A stretch of 64,000 bases of DNA from Thermobacillus sp. ZCTH02-B1 (GTDB taxonomy: Bacteria > Bacillota > Bacilli > Paenibacillales > Paenibacillaceae): contig NZ_LZRU01000012.1 of assembly GCF_002159085.1 (NCBI RefSeq), positions 310,001 to 374,000 on the forward strand, written 5' to 3'. The notes below the pieces were generated by a model. That model searched no databases and had not been told where the DNA came from. It saw only the letters and a program-made list of their open reading frames with translations. Positions 11,514 through 20,964 of the stretch are shown in pieces (within the stretch, counting starts at the first letter, position 1; every line of letters starts with the position of its first letter). Both the position numbers and the translations under genes were made by a program.

Positions 11514-13007
11514 TTAACCTCCGGTGGCATAATGCATGATGGTCTCCTGGCTGAACTCGTCCCGGTTCAAAACGGCCCGTATCCCGCCTTTGTACATGAC
11601 CGCGATCCGGTCGCTCATGTTGATCACTTCGGGCAATTCCGAGGAGATCAAAATGATGGAGACGCCTTCTTTCACCAACCGGTTCATGATCGCATAGATT
11701 TCCGCTTTGGCTCCGACATCCACCCCCCGGGTCGGTTCATCCAGGATCAGGATGCGCGGGTTGGTGGCCAGCCATCGGGAGATGAGCACCTTCTGCTGAT
11801 TGCCGCCGCTCAAATTCCGTACTTCCTGGTCCGGATTCGGGGTTTTGATCGCCAGTTCATGGATGAATTGCCGGGTTTTCTGGCTTTCATAACGGGCGTT
11901 GACTCTGAACCACCTGATGAACTGGTCCAGGATTTTGATCGTGATGTTGTATTGGACCGAACGGATGAGGAACAGCCCTTCCTCCTTCCGGTTTTCCGTC
12001 ACATAGGCGATGCCGTGTTTGATCGCATCGTTCGGGTTGCGAATGATCACCGGCTTGCCGTCGATCCGGATTTCCCCTTTGTCGTAGGCATCCAGACCGA
12101 AAATGCATTTCATCAGCTCCGATCGGCCCGCGCCGACCAAACCGGCAAATCCGAGAATTTCCCCTTTCCGGAGATCGAAGCCGGCTTCGTTCAGCACGCC
12201 TTTTTTGGACAGGTTTCGCACGCTGAGCACGATGTCCCCGTCGCTTGCCGGGCTGGCATCCTTGATGTAATACTGGGTGAGCTCCCGGCCGACCATCATC
12301 GCGATCAGCTGGTCGGTGGTCGTTTCCTTCGTCTTGACGGTGCCGATCAGGTTGCCGTCCCGCAGAACGGTGATGCGATCGGTGATGGTGAACAATTCGT
12401 TCATCCGGTGCGAAATATACACAATGCCGACGCCCTGTTCTTTCAGGCGGCCGATGATTTGAAAAAGAAACTCGACCTCTTTTTCCGTAAGCGAGGAAGT
12501 CGGCTCGTCCATCACGATCATTTTCGCCTGGAAGGATACGGCCTTGATGATCTCGATCATCTGCTGCTGCGCTACCGTCAGCTTTTTGACCGGCGTCTCC
12601 GGCGCGAGTTCCAGTCCGAATTGCCGCAGATATGTCCGCGCATCTTCCATCATCTTTTTCCAGTCGATCCATCCGATCTTCGTGACCGGTTCTTTGCCCA
12701 AAAAAATGTTTTCGGCGACGGACAGATGCGGCACCAGCGAAATTTCCTGGTGGATGATGCTGATGCCGTGGGCCTGGGCATCTTTGACGCTGTTGATGGA
12801 AACCTTGTTTCCCTCGATGAAAATCTCCCCTTCGTCGACGGGGTAGATGCCCGCCAGCATTTTCATCAACGTGGATTTTCCGGCGCCGTTTTCGCCGAGG
12901 AGGCCGTGAACCTCCCCGCTTTCCAGTTCAAAATCGACCCCCTTCAGGGCGTGGACGCCGGCAAATCGCTTGGCGATTCCTCTCATCTGAAGCAATGGTC
13001 GACCCAT
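11514..13007 (-). CDS. Sugar ABC transporter ATP-binding protein (RbsA family)
   Basis: Double ABC-domain ATPase that energises the adjacent permease. The 497-aa protein starts at ATG 13007 with AGGTGG upstream; a GTG at 13049 touches its own GGAGG and is less likely. The first domain has Walker A GENGAGKST and signature LTVAQQQMIEI. The second has Walker A-like GLVGAGRSEL (degenerate, as usual for RbsA) and signature LSGGNQQKVLISRW with Walker B ILILDEPTRGVDVG. Length is standard for RbsA/MglA/XylG proteins. Confidence 0.94.
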   Translation of the reverse strand: MGRPLLQMRGIAKRFAGVHALKGVDFELESGEVHGLLGENGAGKSTLMKMLAGIYPVDEGEIFIEGNKVSINSVKDAQAHGISIIHQEISLVPHLSVAENIFLGKEPVTKIGWIDWKKMMEDARTYLRQFGLELAPETPVKKLTVAQQQMIEIIKAVSFQAKMIVMDEPTSSLTEKEVEFLFQIIGRLKEQGVGIVYISHRMNELFTITDRITVLRDGNLIGTVKTKETTTDQLIAMMVGRELTQYYIKDASPASDGDIVLSVRNLSKKGVLNEAGFDLRKGEILGFAGLVGAGRSELMKCIFGLDAYDKGEIRIDGKPVIIRNPNDAIKHGIAYVTENRKEEGLFLIRSVQYNITIKILDQFIRWFRVNARYESQKTRQFIHELAIKTPNPDQEVRNLSGGNQQKVLISRWLATNPRILILDEPTRGVDVGAKAEIYAIMNRLVKEGVSIILISSELPEVINMSDRIAVMYKGGIRAVLNRDEFSQETIMHYATGG

Positions 13008-13065
13008 CCGTTCCACCTCGATGAAGGACGGGAGGGTGCGCGTCGTCACCCTCCCCGTTGTGTCG

Positions 13066-14031
13066 TCATTGCCATTCGTCGATGCCGTACTCGTGGACGT
13101 TTTCCTCGTTGATCAGGAACGTTTCCACCGGCGTTCGTTTTTCGTAGCTTTCGCCCCTCAAAATCTTGTAAGCGACATCCGCGGCAATCTGACCGATCGA
13201 GATCGGCGACTGCGCCCCGGTCCCCTTGAACGGACCGCCTTCGGCGATGGCCGCCTTCGCGTCGGGCGAACCGTCCACGCCGTAAATCGCAATCTCCAGG
13301 CGGTTGGCGGCTTTGACGGCGGCCAGCGCGCCGAGCGCGGACGGATCGTTGCCGGCGAAGATGGCCACGATGTCGGAATGCGCTTGCAAGATATCCTCGG
13401 TAATGCCCAGGGCGGTTTCCAAATCACCCTTTGCGTCCTGTTGGGCCACGACCGTGAAGTTTTTCCCCTCAATGGCTTCCAGGAAACCGGCCACCCGGTC
13501 GTTGATCGAATTCATGGTCGGGCTGTCGAGGATGACGATGTTGCCGCCGTTCGGGAAGCGCCTGACAAGGTCTTCGCCGACGACTCTGCCGGCGTTCTTG
13601 TTATCCGAGCCGACGTAAGCGGTCACATATTCAAAGTCCTTGACTTCGGTATCGTAGTTGATGATCGGAATGCCGGCTTCCTTCAGCATTTGCAGCGCGG
13701 GCCTGATGCCTTCCCAGTCGACGGGATTCAGGAAAATCGCGTCGATTCCCTGCGCGATCATGTCCTCGATCTGGTTGATTTGCAGCGCGACATCCATCGC
13801 CGGGTTCAGCGTAATCATTTCATCCCCGTTCGCTTCGACTTTCTCCCGTATCGCTTTTTCCAGAACGATGAAGAAGGGGTTGTTCTGCGTCATGGAGGTG
13901 TAACCGAACAAATAATGGTCCTTGTTCTTGGAACCGCCTCCGCCGCTGCCACCGCCGCTTCCGCCATTGCCGCACGCGGCGGACATCAGGACCAGCGCAA
14001 CAATGAGCACCAATGACCACAGTCTCTTCAA
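13066..14031 (-). CDS. Sugar ABC transporter substrate-binding lipoprotein
   Basis: A 321-aa periplasmic-binding-protein type 1 lipoprotein that delivers sugar to the RbsA/RbsC pair. Signal peptide at residues 1-20 with lipobox MSAAC (Cys20), then a Gly/Ser-rich linker, then the sugar-binding fold (FGYTSMTQNNPFF, IDAIFLNPVDWEGI, AIFAGNDPSALGA, GVDGSPDAKAAI). Genes for ATPase and permease follow. The fold class is that of ribose/galactose/xylose binders; the real ligand is not readable from sequence, but the linked lyxose isomerase points to a pentose. Confidence 0.92.
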   Translation of the reverse strand: MKRLWSLVLIVALVLMSAACGNGGSGGGSGGGGSKNKDHYLFGYTSMTQNNPFFIVLEKAIREKVEANGDEMITLNPAMDVALQINQIEDMIAQGIDAIFLNPVDWEGIRPALQMLKEAGIPIINYDTEVKDFEYVTAYVGSDNKNAGRVVGEDLVRRFPNGGNIVILDSPTMNSINDRVAGFLEAIEGKNFTVVAQQDAKGDLETALGITEDILQAHSDIVAIFAGNDPSALGALAAVKAANRLEIAIYGVDGSPDAKAAIAEGGPFKGTGAQSPISIGQIAADVAYKILRGESYEKRTPVETFLINEENVHEYGIDEWQ

Positions 14032-14094
14032 AGGAAGACCCTCCCATCCATGGTTTATTTGACCGGCGACCGGAATGGCGTCCTGGGTGCTCGA

Positions 14095-14850
14095 TCAGGC
14101 ACATTCGATCAGGCGGACTCCCGCATCCCTGCATGCGCCGAGCAGCGCGTCGTCATCGGGAAGCCTGTCCGTATAGATGCCGTGAACGTTCGAAAGATCC
14201 GCAAAGGATACGAGCGATCGATGCCCGAATTTCGTATGGTCGATGACGACGTATGCTTCAATGGCCCGTTCGATGACCATCGATTTCAGTTCGCACTCAT
14301 ACGGATCCGAATTGCTGAATCCGTGCTGCACGCTGCATCCGGTCGCCCCGATGAACGCCCGGTCGAAAGCCATGCGGGAAATCGCCTCAACGGCCAGCGG
14401 CCCGACCAAAGTCGAAGTGGTCTCCAGCGCAATCCCCCCCGTTACGATGGTGCGGATCCCTTTTTCCAGAAGGACGTTGGCCACGTTCAGCGCATTGGTC
14501 ACCACGGTGATGCGGATACCCGTCGGCAAATGCTTCGCCACTTGGAGCGTCGTCGTCCCGCCGTCGATGAAAACGGATTCACCCGGTTGGACGGATTCGG
14601 CCGCTTTTTTGCCGATGCGGATTTTTTCCTCGATCATTTTGACAGACCGCTTGCGAACGTCCTGGGTTACGGAAATGGCCCCTCCGAACGTGCGTTTCAG
14701 GCCCCCGATCTGCTCCATTTTCTCCAAATCCCGTCGCAACGTCATTTCCGTAACCGAAAAATGTTCCTTCAGATCCCGAATCCGCACTTCTCCTTCACGG
14801 GACAGCATCTCCATGATTTGTTGCTGGCGTTCGTTCAATCCGGGATGCAT
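14095..14850 (-). CDS. DeoR-family transcriptional regulator
   Basis: A 251-aa repressor-type regulator. The N-terminal DeoR helix-turn-helix is clear (ERQQQIMEMLSREGEVRI, then VTEMTLRRDLEKME), followed by the sugar-phosphate sensing domain with the DGGTTTLQVAKHL motif (near residue 95) and TGGIALETTSTLVGP. It sits inside the sugar operon between isomerase and binding protein, so it most likely responds to a phosphorylated intermediate of that sugar. No operator could be identified with confidence. Confidence 0.93.
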   Translation of the reverse strand: MHPGLNERQQQIMEMLSREGEVRIRDLKEHFSVTEMTLRRDLEKMEQIGGLKRTFGGAISVTQDVRKRSVKMIEEKIRIGKKAAESVQPGESVFIDGGTTTLQVAKHLPTGIRITVVTNALNVANVLLEKGIRTIVTGGIALETTSTLVGPLAVEAISRMAFDRAFIGATGCSVQHGFSNSDPYECELKSMVIERAIEAYVVIDHTKFGHRSLVSFADLSNVHGIYTDRLPDDDALLGACRDAGVRLIECA

Positions 14851-14866
14851 GGACGCACCTCATCCA

Positions 14867-15448
<582 letters not shown>

Positions 15449-16231
15449 TCAAACCGTAACCGTGATCTTCCCGTCATTCGGCCCGACCCACAGTTCCGCA
15501 TCCGGATCCAAACGCCACCCGTCGAGTCTCAACCGGTTGGCGCGCTTGGGCCACCCCGCTTCGATTCTGCGCTGCACGGCCTCCCAGGAAGGAATACCGC
15601 TGACCGCGTCCTGCCGCTCGACATTGCAGGCGCCAACCGCCACCGCCGCGCGCATGACGGACTCGGGTGAAAGGCCTTTCAAAAGACCCGCCAAAAATCC
15701 GGCAATGGTACAGTCCCCCGCGCCCGTCGTCCCCGCCACTTCCACTTGATAACAGGTTGCGAGCAGTTCCCGACCGGCCCATGCTCCGACATTTTCCGGC
15801 GCGCAGCTTCCCATCGATCGAAGCCGGCATTCACCCGCGGTACGCAAATAGAGGCCGTGTTCCCCCAATTTAACCGCGACGATTGCGGCTCCCATGCCGA
15901 TCATGCGATCGGCCAACGCTCTCAAATCTTCACCGTCGAGGTGTTCCGCGATGTCGCCCTTCGCTGAAACAAGCCGTTCATAAAACGGTCGATCCAGCAT
16001 GTACAGGATCTCTTCCATGCTGGGCATGAACACGTCTACCCGGGGCAGCACCTGTTCCAGGATGGCGATCCAATCCGCACGCCCCGCTTCCGATGCGGGA
16101 TCCGGCATGGCCATGTCGAGCGACGTCGTCAGTCCCATGCGCTTCACCTCATGGAGCATGCCGGCCAGTTCGGTTCCTCCGTCGGCGTACATGCGCTTCA
16201 TGAGCGGCGGATAACCGAAATGGAACTTCAA
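15449..16231 (-). pseudogene. PfkB-family sugar kinase, N-terminus missing
   Basis: The 260 codons carry the C-terminal two thirds of a ribokinase/PfkB-family kinase: DVFMPSMEEILYML, VAVKLGEHGLYLR and the catalytic signature VAGTTGAGDCTIAGFLAGLL with the catalytic Asp. The N-terminal part with the glycine-rich substrate-binding strand pair is absent: the frame begins at HFGYPPLMKRMY, which in full-length relatives lies about 100 residues in. No fitting N-terminal segment is found in any frame in the 430 bp upstream. The product would have ATP-binding parts but not the sugar pocket. Probably the first gene of the lyxose operon, now truncated. Confidence 0.7.
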
Positions 16232-16659
16232 TAGCCATATTTATGTAAGACTGCGTCAGATTATTATGGGGCCGCGGTTCAAAACCGACCGTCCCCGGTT
16301 GAAAGCCGGTCTTCCGGCTGTGATGCCCGCGGCTTGCGGTTTTGTCCCGAACGTGCGGGTGGGCGAAATGTTCATTAATTTTTTCAGTCGAAACCGTTCG
16401 AATCAAAAAAGATGATGAAACGCTGCAACAAAGAGGGGGGACTGGGGCAAATCAGCCGGGGCAAATCAATCGAAAAATGTTTCTCTCGTCTCCACGATTC
16501 CGGTCACCGGAGGTGCGGGCCTTTCGCGGGGAACAATCGGAAACGCAAAGGCAACCTGTCGATGCTCCGCGAGGTTCACGAAAAGGTGGGGGTGGCGTCC
16601 AAAGGCACAGGGGAGCGGCCGTTTCGTCGACAAAGAAAAGGCGGACCGCATGATGGCGT
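16232..16659. other. Gene-free stretch between the kinase relic and two small genes
   Basis: This 428-bp region holds no convincing gene; short frames in it have no homologue I recognise and poor ribosome sites. It contains a tandem direct repeat of GGGGCAAATCA at about 16445-16468 and several GC-rich inverted repeats near 16275-16335. It should hold the promoter of the sugar operon on the minus strand, but no good -35/-10 pair was found. It is also where the N-terminus of the kinase was lost. Confidence 0.5.
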
Positions 16660-17043
16660 TCAGTCCGCAGGACGTTGCGCTTGCGGCCGCGCACTCCTAT
16701 GCGCATCATGGGGCATGCGCAATGCGCGCATCGCATCTTCCCGCACGGAGCCGAAATGCAGCACCCGTTCTTCAAACGAACCGCCGTCACCGGCGGCCGC
16801 GGCGCTCCGATAAGCGTCCGTCCGATTGACCGCCGCCTGGTGCAGCGGATTGTCGTACCAGTCGATCTCGCGACTCGCATCATTTTCGACGACCCGCACC
16901 ATTTCGAGCCCGCCGCCGGCTTTCTCCGCAAAATAGACCAGCAGCCCCGGAGCGTCCGGGCCGTCTGTCAACACTTCCACCTCTGCGCACGTGCGGCCGT
17001 CCAGACGGACCGTTCCCCTGACCCGCGCTTCCGTGATGTCCAT
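16660..17043 (-). CDS. Small protein of unknown function
   Basis: A 127-aa soluble, acidic protein with no transmembrane segment or motif I recognise; the middle (LVYFAEKAGGGLEMVRVVENDASREIDW would span residues 35-62) looks like a beta-sheet domain. The C-terminal 20 residues are basic and Ala/Gln-rich and may not be conserved. It follows the 106-aa gene at 17065 by 21 bp on the same strand, so the two probably form a small operon. Unknown function. Confidence 0.55.
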   Translation of the reverse strand: MDITEARVRGTVRLDGRTCAEVEVLTDGPDAPGLLVYFAEKAGGGLEMVRVVENDASREIDWYDNPLHQAAVNRTDAYRSAAAAGDGGSFEERVLHFGSVREDAMRALRMPHDAHRSARPQAQRPAD

Positions 17044-17064
17044 CGTTGCCAGCCTCCTTCGTGT

Positions 17065-17385
17065 TCAAGACAAGCGCATCCGCTCGATGAACGCCTTCGT
17101 CTCCGGCGTTCCGAGCTCGTGCAGCAGATGGTAGATCCGGTTGGTCACCTCGGCCGTCGCGGCCGACACCTGTTCCGTGGAAGCCGTACCGAACGGATGC
17201 CAGGTGAAGTGCAGCATCTCCGCCTCTTCCAGGCTGGCCAGCTCCTCGAACAGGTCCTGCAGCCGGTACAACTCCTCCTCGTTCGCCCGAATCTCGAACT
17301 CCCAGGGCGATGCGCCCCTGTCCTTCAGGATCTCCTTGCCCCCGACGGAAACGTAATACGTCTCTCTTCCGTCGTCCGATCGCAT
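17065..17385 (-). CDS. Small conserved-looking protein of unknown function
   Basis: A 106-aa protein with normal coding character: charged, helical, with YYVSVGGKEILKDRG near the N-terminus and WHPFG around residue 65. No signal peptide or membrane segment. It is divergent from asnO and upstream of another small gene of unknown function. I recall similar uncharacterised proteins in Paenibacillaceae but cannot name a family. Confidence 0.65.
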   Translation of the reverse strand: MRSDDGRETYYVSVGGKEILKDRGASPWEFEIRANEEELYRLQDLFEELASLEEAEMLHFTWHPFGTASTEQVSAATAEVTNRIYHLLHELGTPETKAFIERMRLS

Positions 17386-17470
17386 GTCGTGTCATCCTCC
17401 CTTGCCCGGTCCGCCTCGGTGCGGCCGGCATGCGGAATCCCGCCATAGCATGCCGCGCGGACAGACATTT

Positions 17471-17489
17471 TATGCCGCCGTCCGGCATA
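17471..17489. promoter_or_regulatory. Palindrome in the asnO / small-gene divergent region
   Basis: TATGCCG-N5-CGGCATA forms a perfect 7-bp inverted repeat about 63 bp upstream of asnO, and a further half-site TATGCCG occurs at about 17499. It has the shape of an operator for a dimeric regulator; the protein is unknown. Confidence 0.35.
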
Positions 17490-17551
17490 TATCTCCCTAT
17501 GCCGTTCCTGAGGTTTCCGGACTCAAGACCGACACGAGAGGATGAACCGGT

Positions 17552-19396
17552 ATGTGCGGAATCACCGGATGGATCGACTGGACGCGCGACCTGACGCTGG
17601 ACAGCGCCATTCTGGAGAACATGACGGAGACGCTCGCGCCGCGCGGTCCCGACGCCTCCGGCACCTGGATCACGACGCATTGCGCGCTGGGGCACCGCAG
17701 GCTCAGCGTCATGGACCCGGAGAACGGCGCGCAGCCGATGATCCGGCGCGCCGGCGACAATACCTATGTCATCGTCTACAACGGGGAACTGTACAACGCG
17801 CCGGAGCTGAGGCGAGAACTGGAAGCGCGCGGCCACCGTTTCCTCACCCATTGCGACACGGAAGTGCTGCTCGTCGCCTACATCGAATGGGGACCTGCGG
17901 CGCTCGACCGGTTCAACGGCATCTACGCCTTCGCGGTGTGGGAGACGAAGGAAGAGCGGCTGTTCGCGGCCCGCGACCGGCTCGGCGTCAAGCCCTTCTT
18001 CTATGCCGAAGTCGACGGCAAGTTCCTGTTCGGTTCCGAGCCGAAGGCTATCCTCGCGCACCCCGCGTTCGAGCCGGCGGTCGGCGCGGAGGGCCTTGCC
18101 GAAGTGTTCGTCATCGGTCCGGCGCGGACGCCGGGTGTCGGCATCTATAGGGGCATGACCGAACTGAAGGCCGGACAGTGCCTGACCGTCGACCGGTCGG
18201 GCGTCCGCGTGCGCACCTACTGGCGGCTGGAGAGCCGGCCGCACGAAGACGACGAGGCGAGGACGGCCGAGCGCGTGCGGGAGCTGCTGTTTGATACGGT
18301 CGAGCGCCAGCTCATGTCCGACGTGCCGGTCTGCACGCTGCTCTCCGGCGGCCTCGATTCGAGCGCGCTCACGGCGCTCGCCGTCGGGCATTGCACCCGG
18401 ACCGGCCGGGGCACGCTCGCCACCTATTCGGTCGACTATGTCGACAACGACAAGCATTTCCGGGCGCACGCGTTCCAGCCGAACGCCGACGGGCCGTGGA
18501 TCGAGCGGATGAGCCGCCATCTCGGCACGCGCCACACGCAGGTGCAATTCGACACGCCGGAGCTCGTGCGGGCGCTCGACGATGCGGTGATCGCGCGCGA
18601 CGCGCCGGGCATGGCCGACATCGACGCTTCGCTGCTGCTCTTTTGCCGCGAGATCAAGAAGGGAGCCACGGTCGCGCTGTCGGGCGAGGCGGCGGACGAG
18701 GTGTTCGGCGGCTACCCCTGGTTCCACCGCAAGGAGGCGCTGGAGGCCCGGACGTTCCCCTGGTCGCTCGCGACGTCCCTGCGGGCGGAACTGCTTCATC
18801 CGGACGTGGCGGACTGGGTGAAGCCGCTCGAATACATCGAACGGCGATACGCGGAGGCGATCGCGGAGGTGCCGCACCTTGCGGGCGAGGACGAGGCGAA
18901 GCGGCGGATGCGCGAGATGTCGTACCTCAACATCACGCGCTTCATGCCGACGCTGCTCGACCGCAAGGACCGGATGAGCATGGCGACCGGCCTCGAAGTG
19001 CGCGTGCCGTACTGCGACCACCGGCTCGTCGAGTACGTGTTCAACATTCCGTGGGAGATCAAGACGGCGGGAGGCCGGGAGAAGGGGATTCTGCGACGCG
19101 CGCTTCGGGGCGTGCTGCCGGACGACGTGCTGTACCGCAAGAAAAGCCCGTACCCGAAGACGCACAATCCGAATTACCTCGAGGCGGTGCGGCAGCGGCT
19201 GCTCGACGTGCTCAACGACCCGTCCTCACCGCTTCTTCCGCTCATCAACGTCGCGAAGGTGCGCGAGATCGCGGAGTCGGAGGCGGCTTCGTCGCACATC
19301 CCGTGGTTCGGGCAGCTCATGTCGGGCCCGCAGCTCTTCGCCTACCTGGTGCAGGTCGACACCTGGCTGCGCAAATACAGGATCGCGATCCGGTGA
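17552..19396 (+). CDS. asnO: Asparagine synthase (glutamine-hydrolysing), AsnO type
   Basis: Makes asparagine from aspartate, glutamine and ATP. The 614-aa protein has Cys2 as the N-terminal nucleophile (MCGITGW), the class II glutaminase domain (LAPRGPDASG, YNGELYN), and the synthetase domain with pyrophosphate loop LLSGGLDSSAL near residue 265. Length equals B. subtilis AsnO (614 aa), the paralogue linked to sporulation, rather than AsnB or AsnH, hence the symbol; this is inference from length. Start is fixed by the required Cys2 and GAGAGGA upstream. Confidence 0.9.
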   Translation: MCGITGWIDWTRDLTLDSAILENMTETLAPRGPDASGTWITTHCALGHRRLSVMDPENGAQPMIRRAGDNTYVIVYNGELYNAPELRRELEARGHRFLTHCDTEVLLVAYIEWGPAALDRFNGIYAFAVWETKEERLFAARDRLGVKPFFYAEVDGKFLFGSEPKAILAHPAFEPAVGAEGLAEVFVIGPARTPGVGIYRGMTELKAGQCLTVDRSGVRVRTYWRLESRPHEDDEARTAERVRELLFDTVERQLMSDVPVCTLLSGGLDSSALTALAVGHCTRTGRGTLATYSVDYVDNDKHFRAHAFQPNADGPWIERMSRHLGTRHTQVQFDTPELVRALDDAVIARDAPGMADIDASLLLFCREIKKGATVALSGEAADEVFGGYPWFHRKEALEARTFPWSLATSLRAELLHPDVADWVKPLEYIERRYAEAIAEVPHLAGEDEAKRRMREMSYLNITRFMPTLLDRKDRMSMATGLEVRVPYCDHRLVEYVFNIPWEIKTAGGREKGILRRALRGVLPDDVLYRKKSPYPKTHNPNYLEAVRQRLLDVLNDPSSPLLPLINVAKVREIAESEAASSHIPWFGQLMSGPQLFAYLVQVDTWLRKYRIAIR

Positions 19397-19416
19397 AGCG
19401 GGGCTCCAAGACGACC

Positions 19417-19446
19417 GAGGGCCGGCGGAATGGACCGCCGGCCCTC
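19417..19446. terminator. Hairpin between convergent asnO and rdgB
   Basis: Twelve-base perfect arms (19417-19428 and 19435-19446) with a six-base loop sit between two convergent genes. No T tract on either side, so it may protect 3' ends or work as a weak bidirectional terminator. Confidence 0.45.
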
Positions 19447-19455
19447 GCGTTCGCA

Positions 19456-20106
19456 TCACGATTGCCGCTTCAACAGATGATCGACCAGCTTCGCGAGCGC
19501 CCGTCCGCGATGGCTGATTGACTGCTTCTCCTCCGTCGTGAGCTCGGCCATCGTCCGGCCGAATGCCGGCACCCAGAACAGCGGATCGTAGCCGAATCCG
19601 TTCGTTCCCCTCGGCGCGTCGATGATCCAGCCGTCGACGGTTCCCTCCGCCTCCGCGAATTCGCCGGTCTCCGGATCGTAGAGCGCCAGGGCGCAGACGA
19701 ACCGCGCCCGGCTGAGCGCGCGCACGCCCGCGGGCAGGCCGTCCGGCTGCGGCACGCCGGCCTTCAGCGCGGTCAGCTCACGCAGCAGCTTCGCGTTGTT
19801 CGCGGCGTCGCCGGCGCCCTCGCCGGCGTAGCGTGCGGAGGTTACGCCCGGCGCGCCACCCAGCGCCTCCGTCTCGAGGCCGGAGTCGTCGGCGAGCGCC
19901 GGCACGCCGAGCGCCTCGCCCGCGGCTCGCGCCTTCTTGCGCGCGTTCTCCGCGAACGTCGAGCCGTCCTCCGTGATCACGGGCGCCCGGTCGAAGTCCG
20001 CCAGCGTCCGCACGGCAAGCCCGAGCGGAGCAAGGGCGTGCGCGAACTCGCGCGCCTTGCCCTCGTTGCGCGTGGCGATGACGACAACGCCCAGCTCGCG
20101 GATCAT
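19456..20106 (-). CDS. rdgB: XTP/dITP diphosphatase (RdgB/HAM1 family)
   Basis: House-cleaning pyrophosphatase that removes dITP/XTP from the nucleotide pool. The 216-aa protein has the substrate-binding N-terminus [14 protein letters not shown], the catalytic loop [14 protein letters not shown] and [15 protein letters not shown], and C-terminal [13 protein letters not shown] and ISHRGRAL. Slightly longer than usual (about 200 aa) because of an insertion around residues 115-125. It overlaps the stop of rph by 4 bp (ATGA), the gerM-rph-ysnA order of Bacillus. Confidence 0.95.
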   Translation of the reverse strand: MIRELGVVVIATRNEGKAREFAHALAPLGLAVRTLADFDRAPVITEDGSTFAENARKKARAAGEALGVPALADDSGLETEALGGAPGVTSARYAGEGAGDAANNAKLLRELTALKAGVPQPDGLPAGVRALSRARFVCALALYDPETGEFAEAEGTVDGWIIDAPRGTNGFGYDPLFWVPAFGRTMAELTTEEKQSISHRGRALAKLVDHLLKRQS

Positions 20107-20849
20107 GCCGATCCCGCCCCGATCCGCGCGCCGATCTCGCCGAGCGCCTCCCGCTGCCGCTCGATCAGCTGCCGGATGCCGCCTTCGGCGAGCGCGAGCA
20201 GGCGGGTCAGCTCCTCCCGGCTGAACGGCGTCGATTCGCCCGTCCCCTGAATTTCGACGAACCGGCCGGAACCGGTCATGACCACGTTCATGTCGACCTG
20301 CGCGTTCGAATCCTCTGCATAGTTCAGGTCGAGCAGCGGCCGGCCGTCCACGATGCCGACGCTGACCGAGGCGAGGAAATCGGTGATCGGATACCTTTCA
20401 AACGGCTGCTGGGCATGCAGCCGGTCGACCGCAAGCGCCAACGCGACGAACGCGCCGGTGATCGATGTCGTGCGCGTGCCGCCGTCTGCCTGGATCACGT
20501 CGCAATCGAGCATGATCGTCCGCTCGCCGAGCGCTTCGAGATCGACGACCGAACGGAGCGCCCGGCCGATCAGCCGCTGGATCTCCATCGTCCGACCGGA
20601 CGGCCTGCCCTTCGCGACCTCGCGCTGGTTGCGCATCTGCGTCGCCCGGGGCAGCATCGCGTATTCGGCCGTCACCCAGCCGCGCCCCTGGCCTTTCATG
20701 AACGGCGGCACCTTGTCCTCGACGGTGGCGGTGACGATCACCTTCGTGCCGCCCATCTCGATCCAGACGGAGCCTTCCGCGTACATGTTCGGACTCAATT
20801 GCATTACAAGAGGGCGGAGTTCGTCGTCCGCCCGGTTGTCGTTGCGCAT
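20103..20849 (-). CDS. rph: Ribonuclease PH
   Basis: Phosphorolytic 3'-5' exoribonuclease that trims tRNA 3' ends. Start is ATG 20849 behind GGGAGG; ATGs at 20885 and 20948 lack sites. The 248-aa product has the family start ([13 protein letters not shown]), [29 protein letters not shown] and the phosphate-site motif [19 protein letters not shown]. It precedes rdgB with a 4-bp overlap and follows gerM by 115 bp. A TACAAT-like -10 at 20895-20900 may give it a private promoter, but the -35 is poor. Confidence 0.95.
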   Translation of the reverse strand: MRNDNRADDELRPLVMQLSPNMYAEGSVWIEMGGTKVIVTATVEDKVPPFMKGQGRGWVTAEYAMLPRATQMRNQREVAKGRPSGRTMEIQRLIGRALRSVVDLEALGERTIMLDCDVIQADGGTRTTSITGAFVALALAVDRLHAQQPFERYPITDFLASVSVGIVDGRPLLDLNYAEDSNAQVDMNVVMTGSGRFVEIQGTGESTPFSREELTRLLALAEGGIRQLIERQREALGEIGARIGAGSA

Positions 20850-20964
20850 CCGGTTGCCTCCCGATGTCTTTTCTTCCGCTTGCATGACGGGTATATTGTA
20901 CCAGAATCGCGGAGGAAAAGCATCTCCGGCCCCGTACCGCGACCGCATCTTGCGGCCGATTCCG

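Noticed and set aside
16149..16406. 85-codon frame upstream of the kinase relic, as the missing N-terminus
   Set aside because: It shows no PfkB N-terminal features such as the substrate Gly-Gly motif, and is in a different frame.
16880..19165. 761-codon open frame on the minus strand opposite asnO
   Set aside because: It is a shadow of a GC-rich gene: Arg/His/Ala-rich, no ribosome site, while the plus strand encodes a full asparagine synthase.
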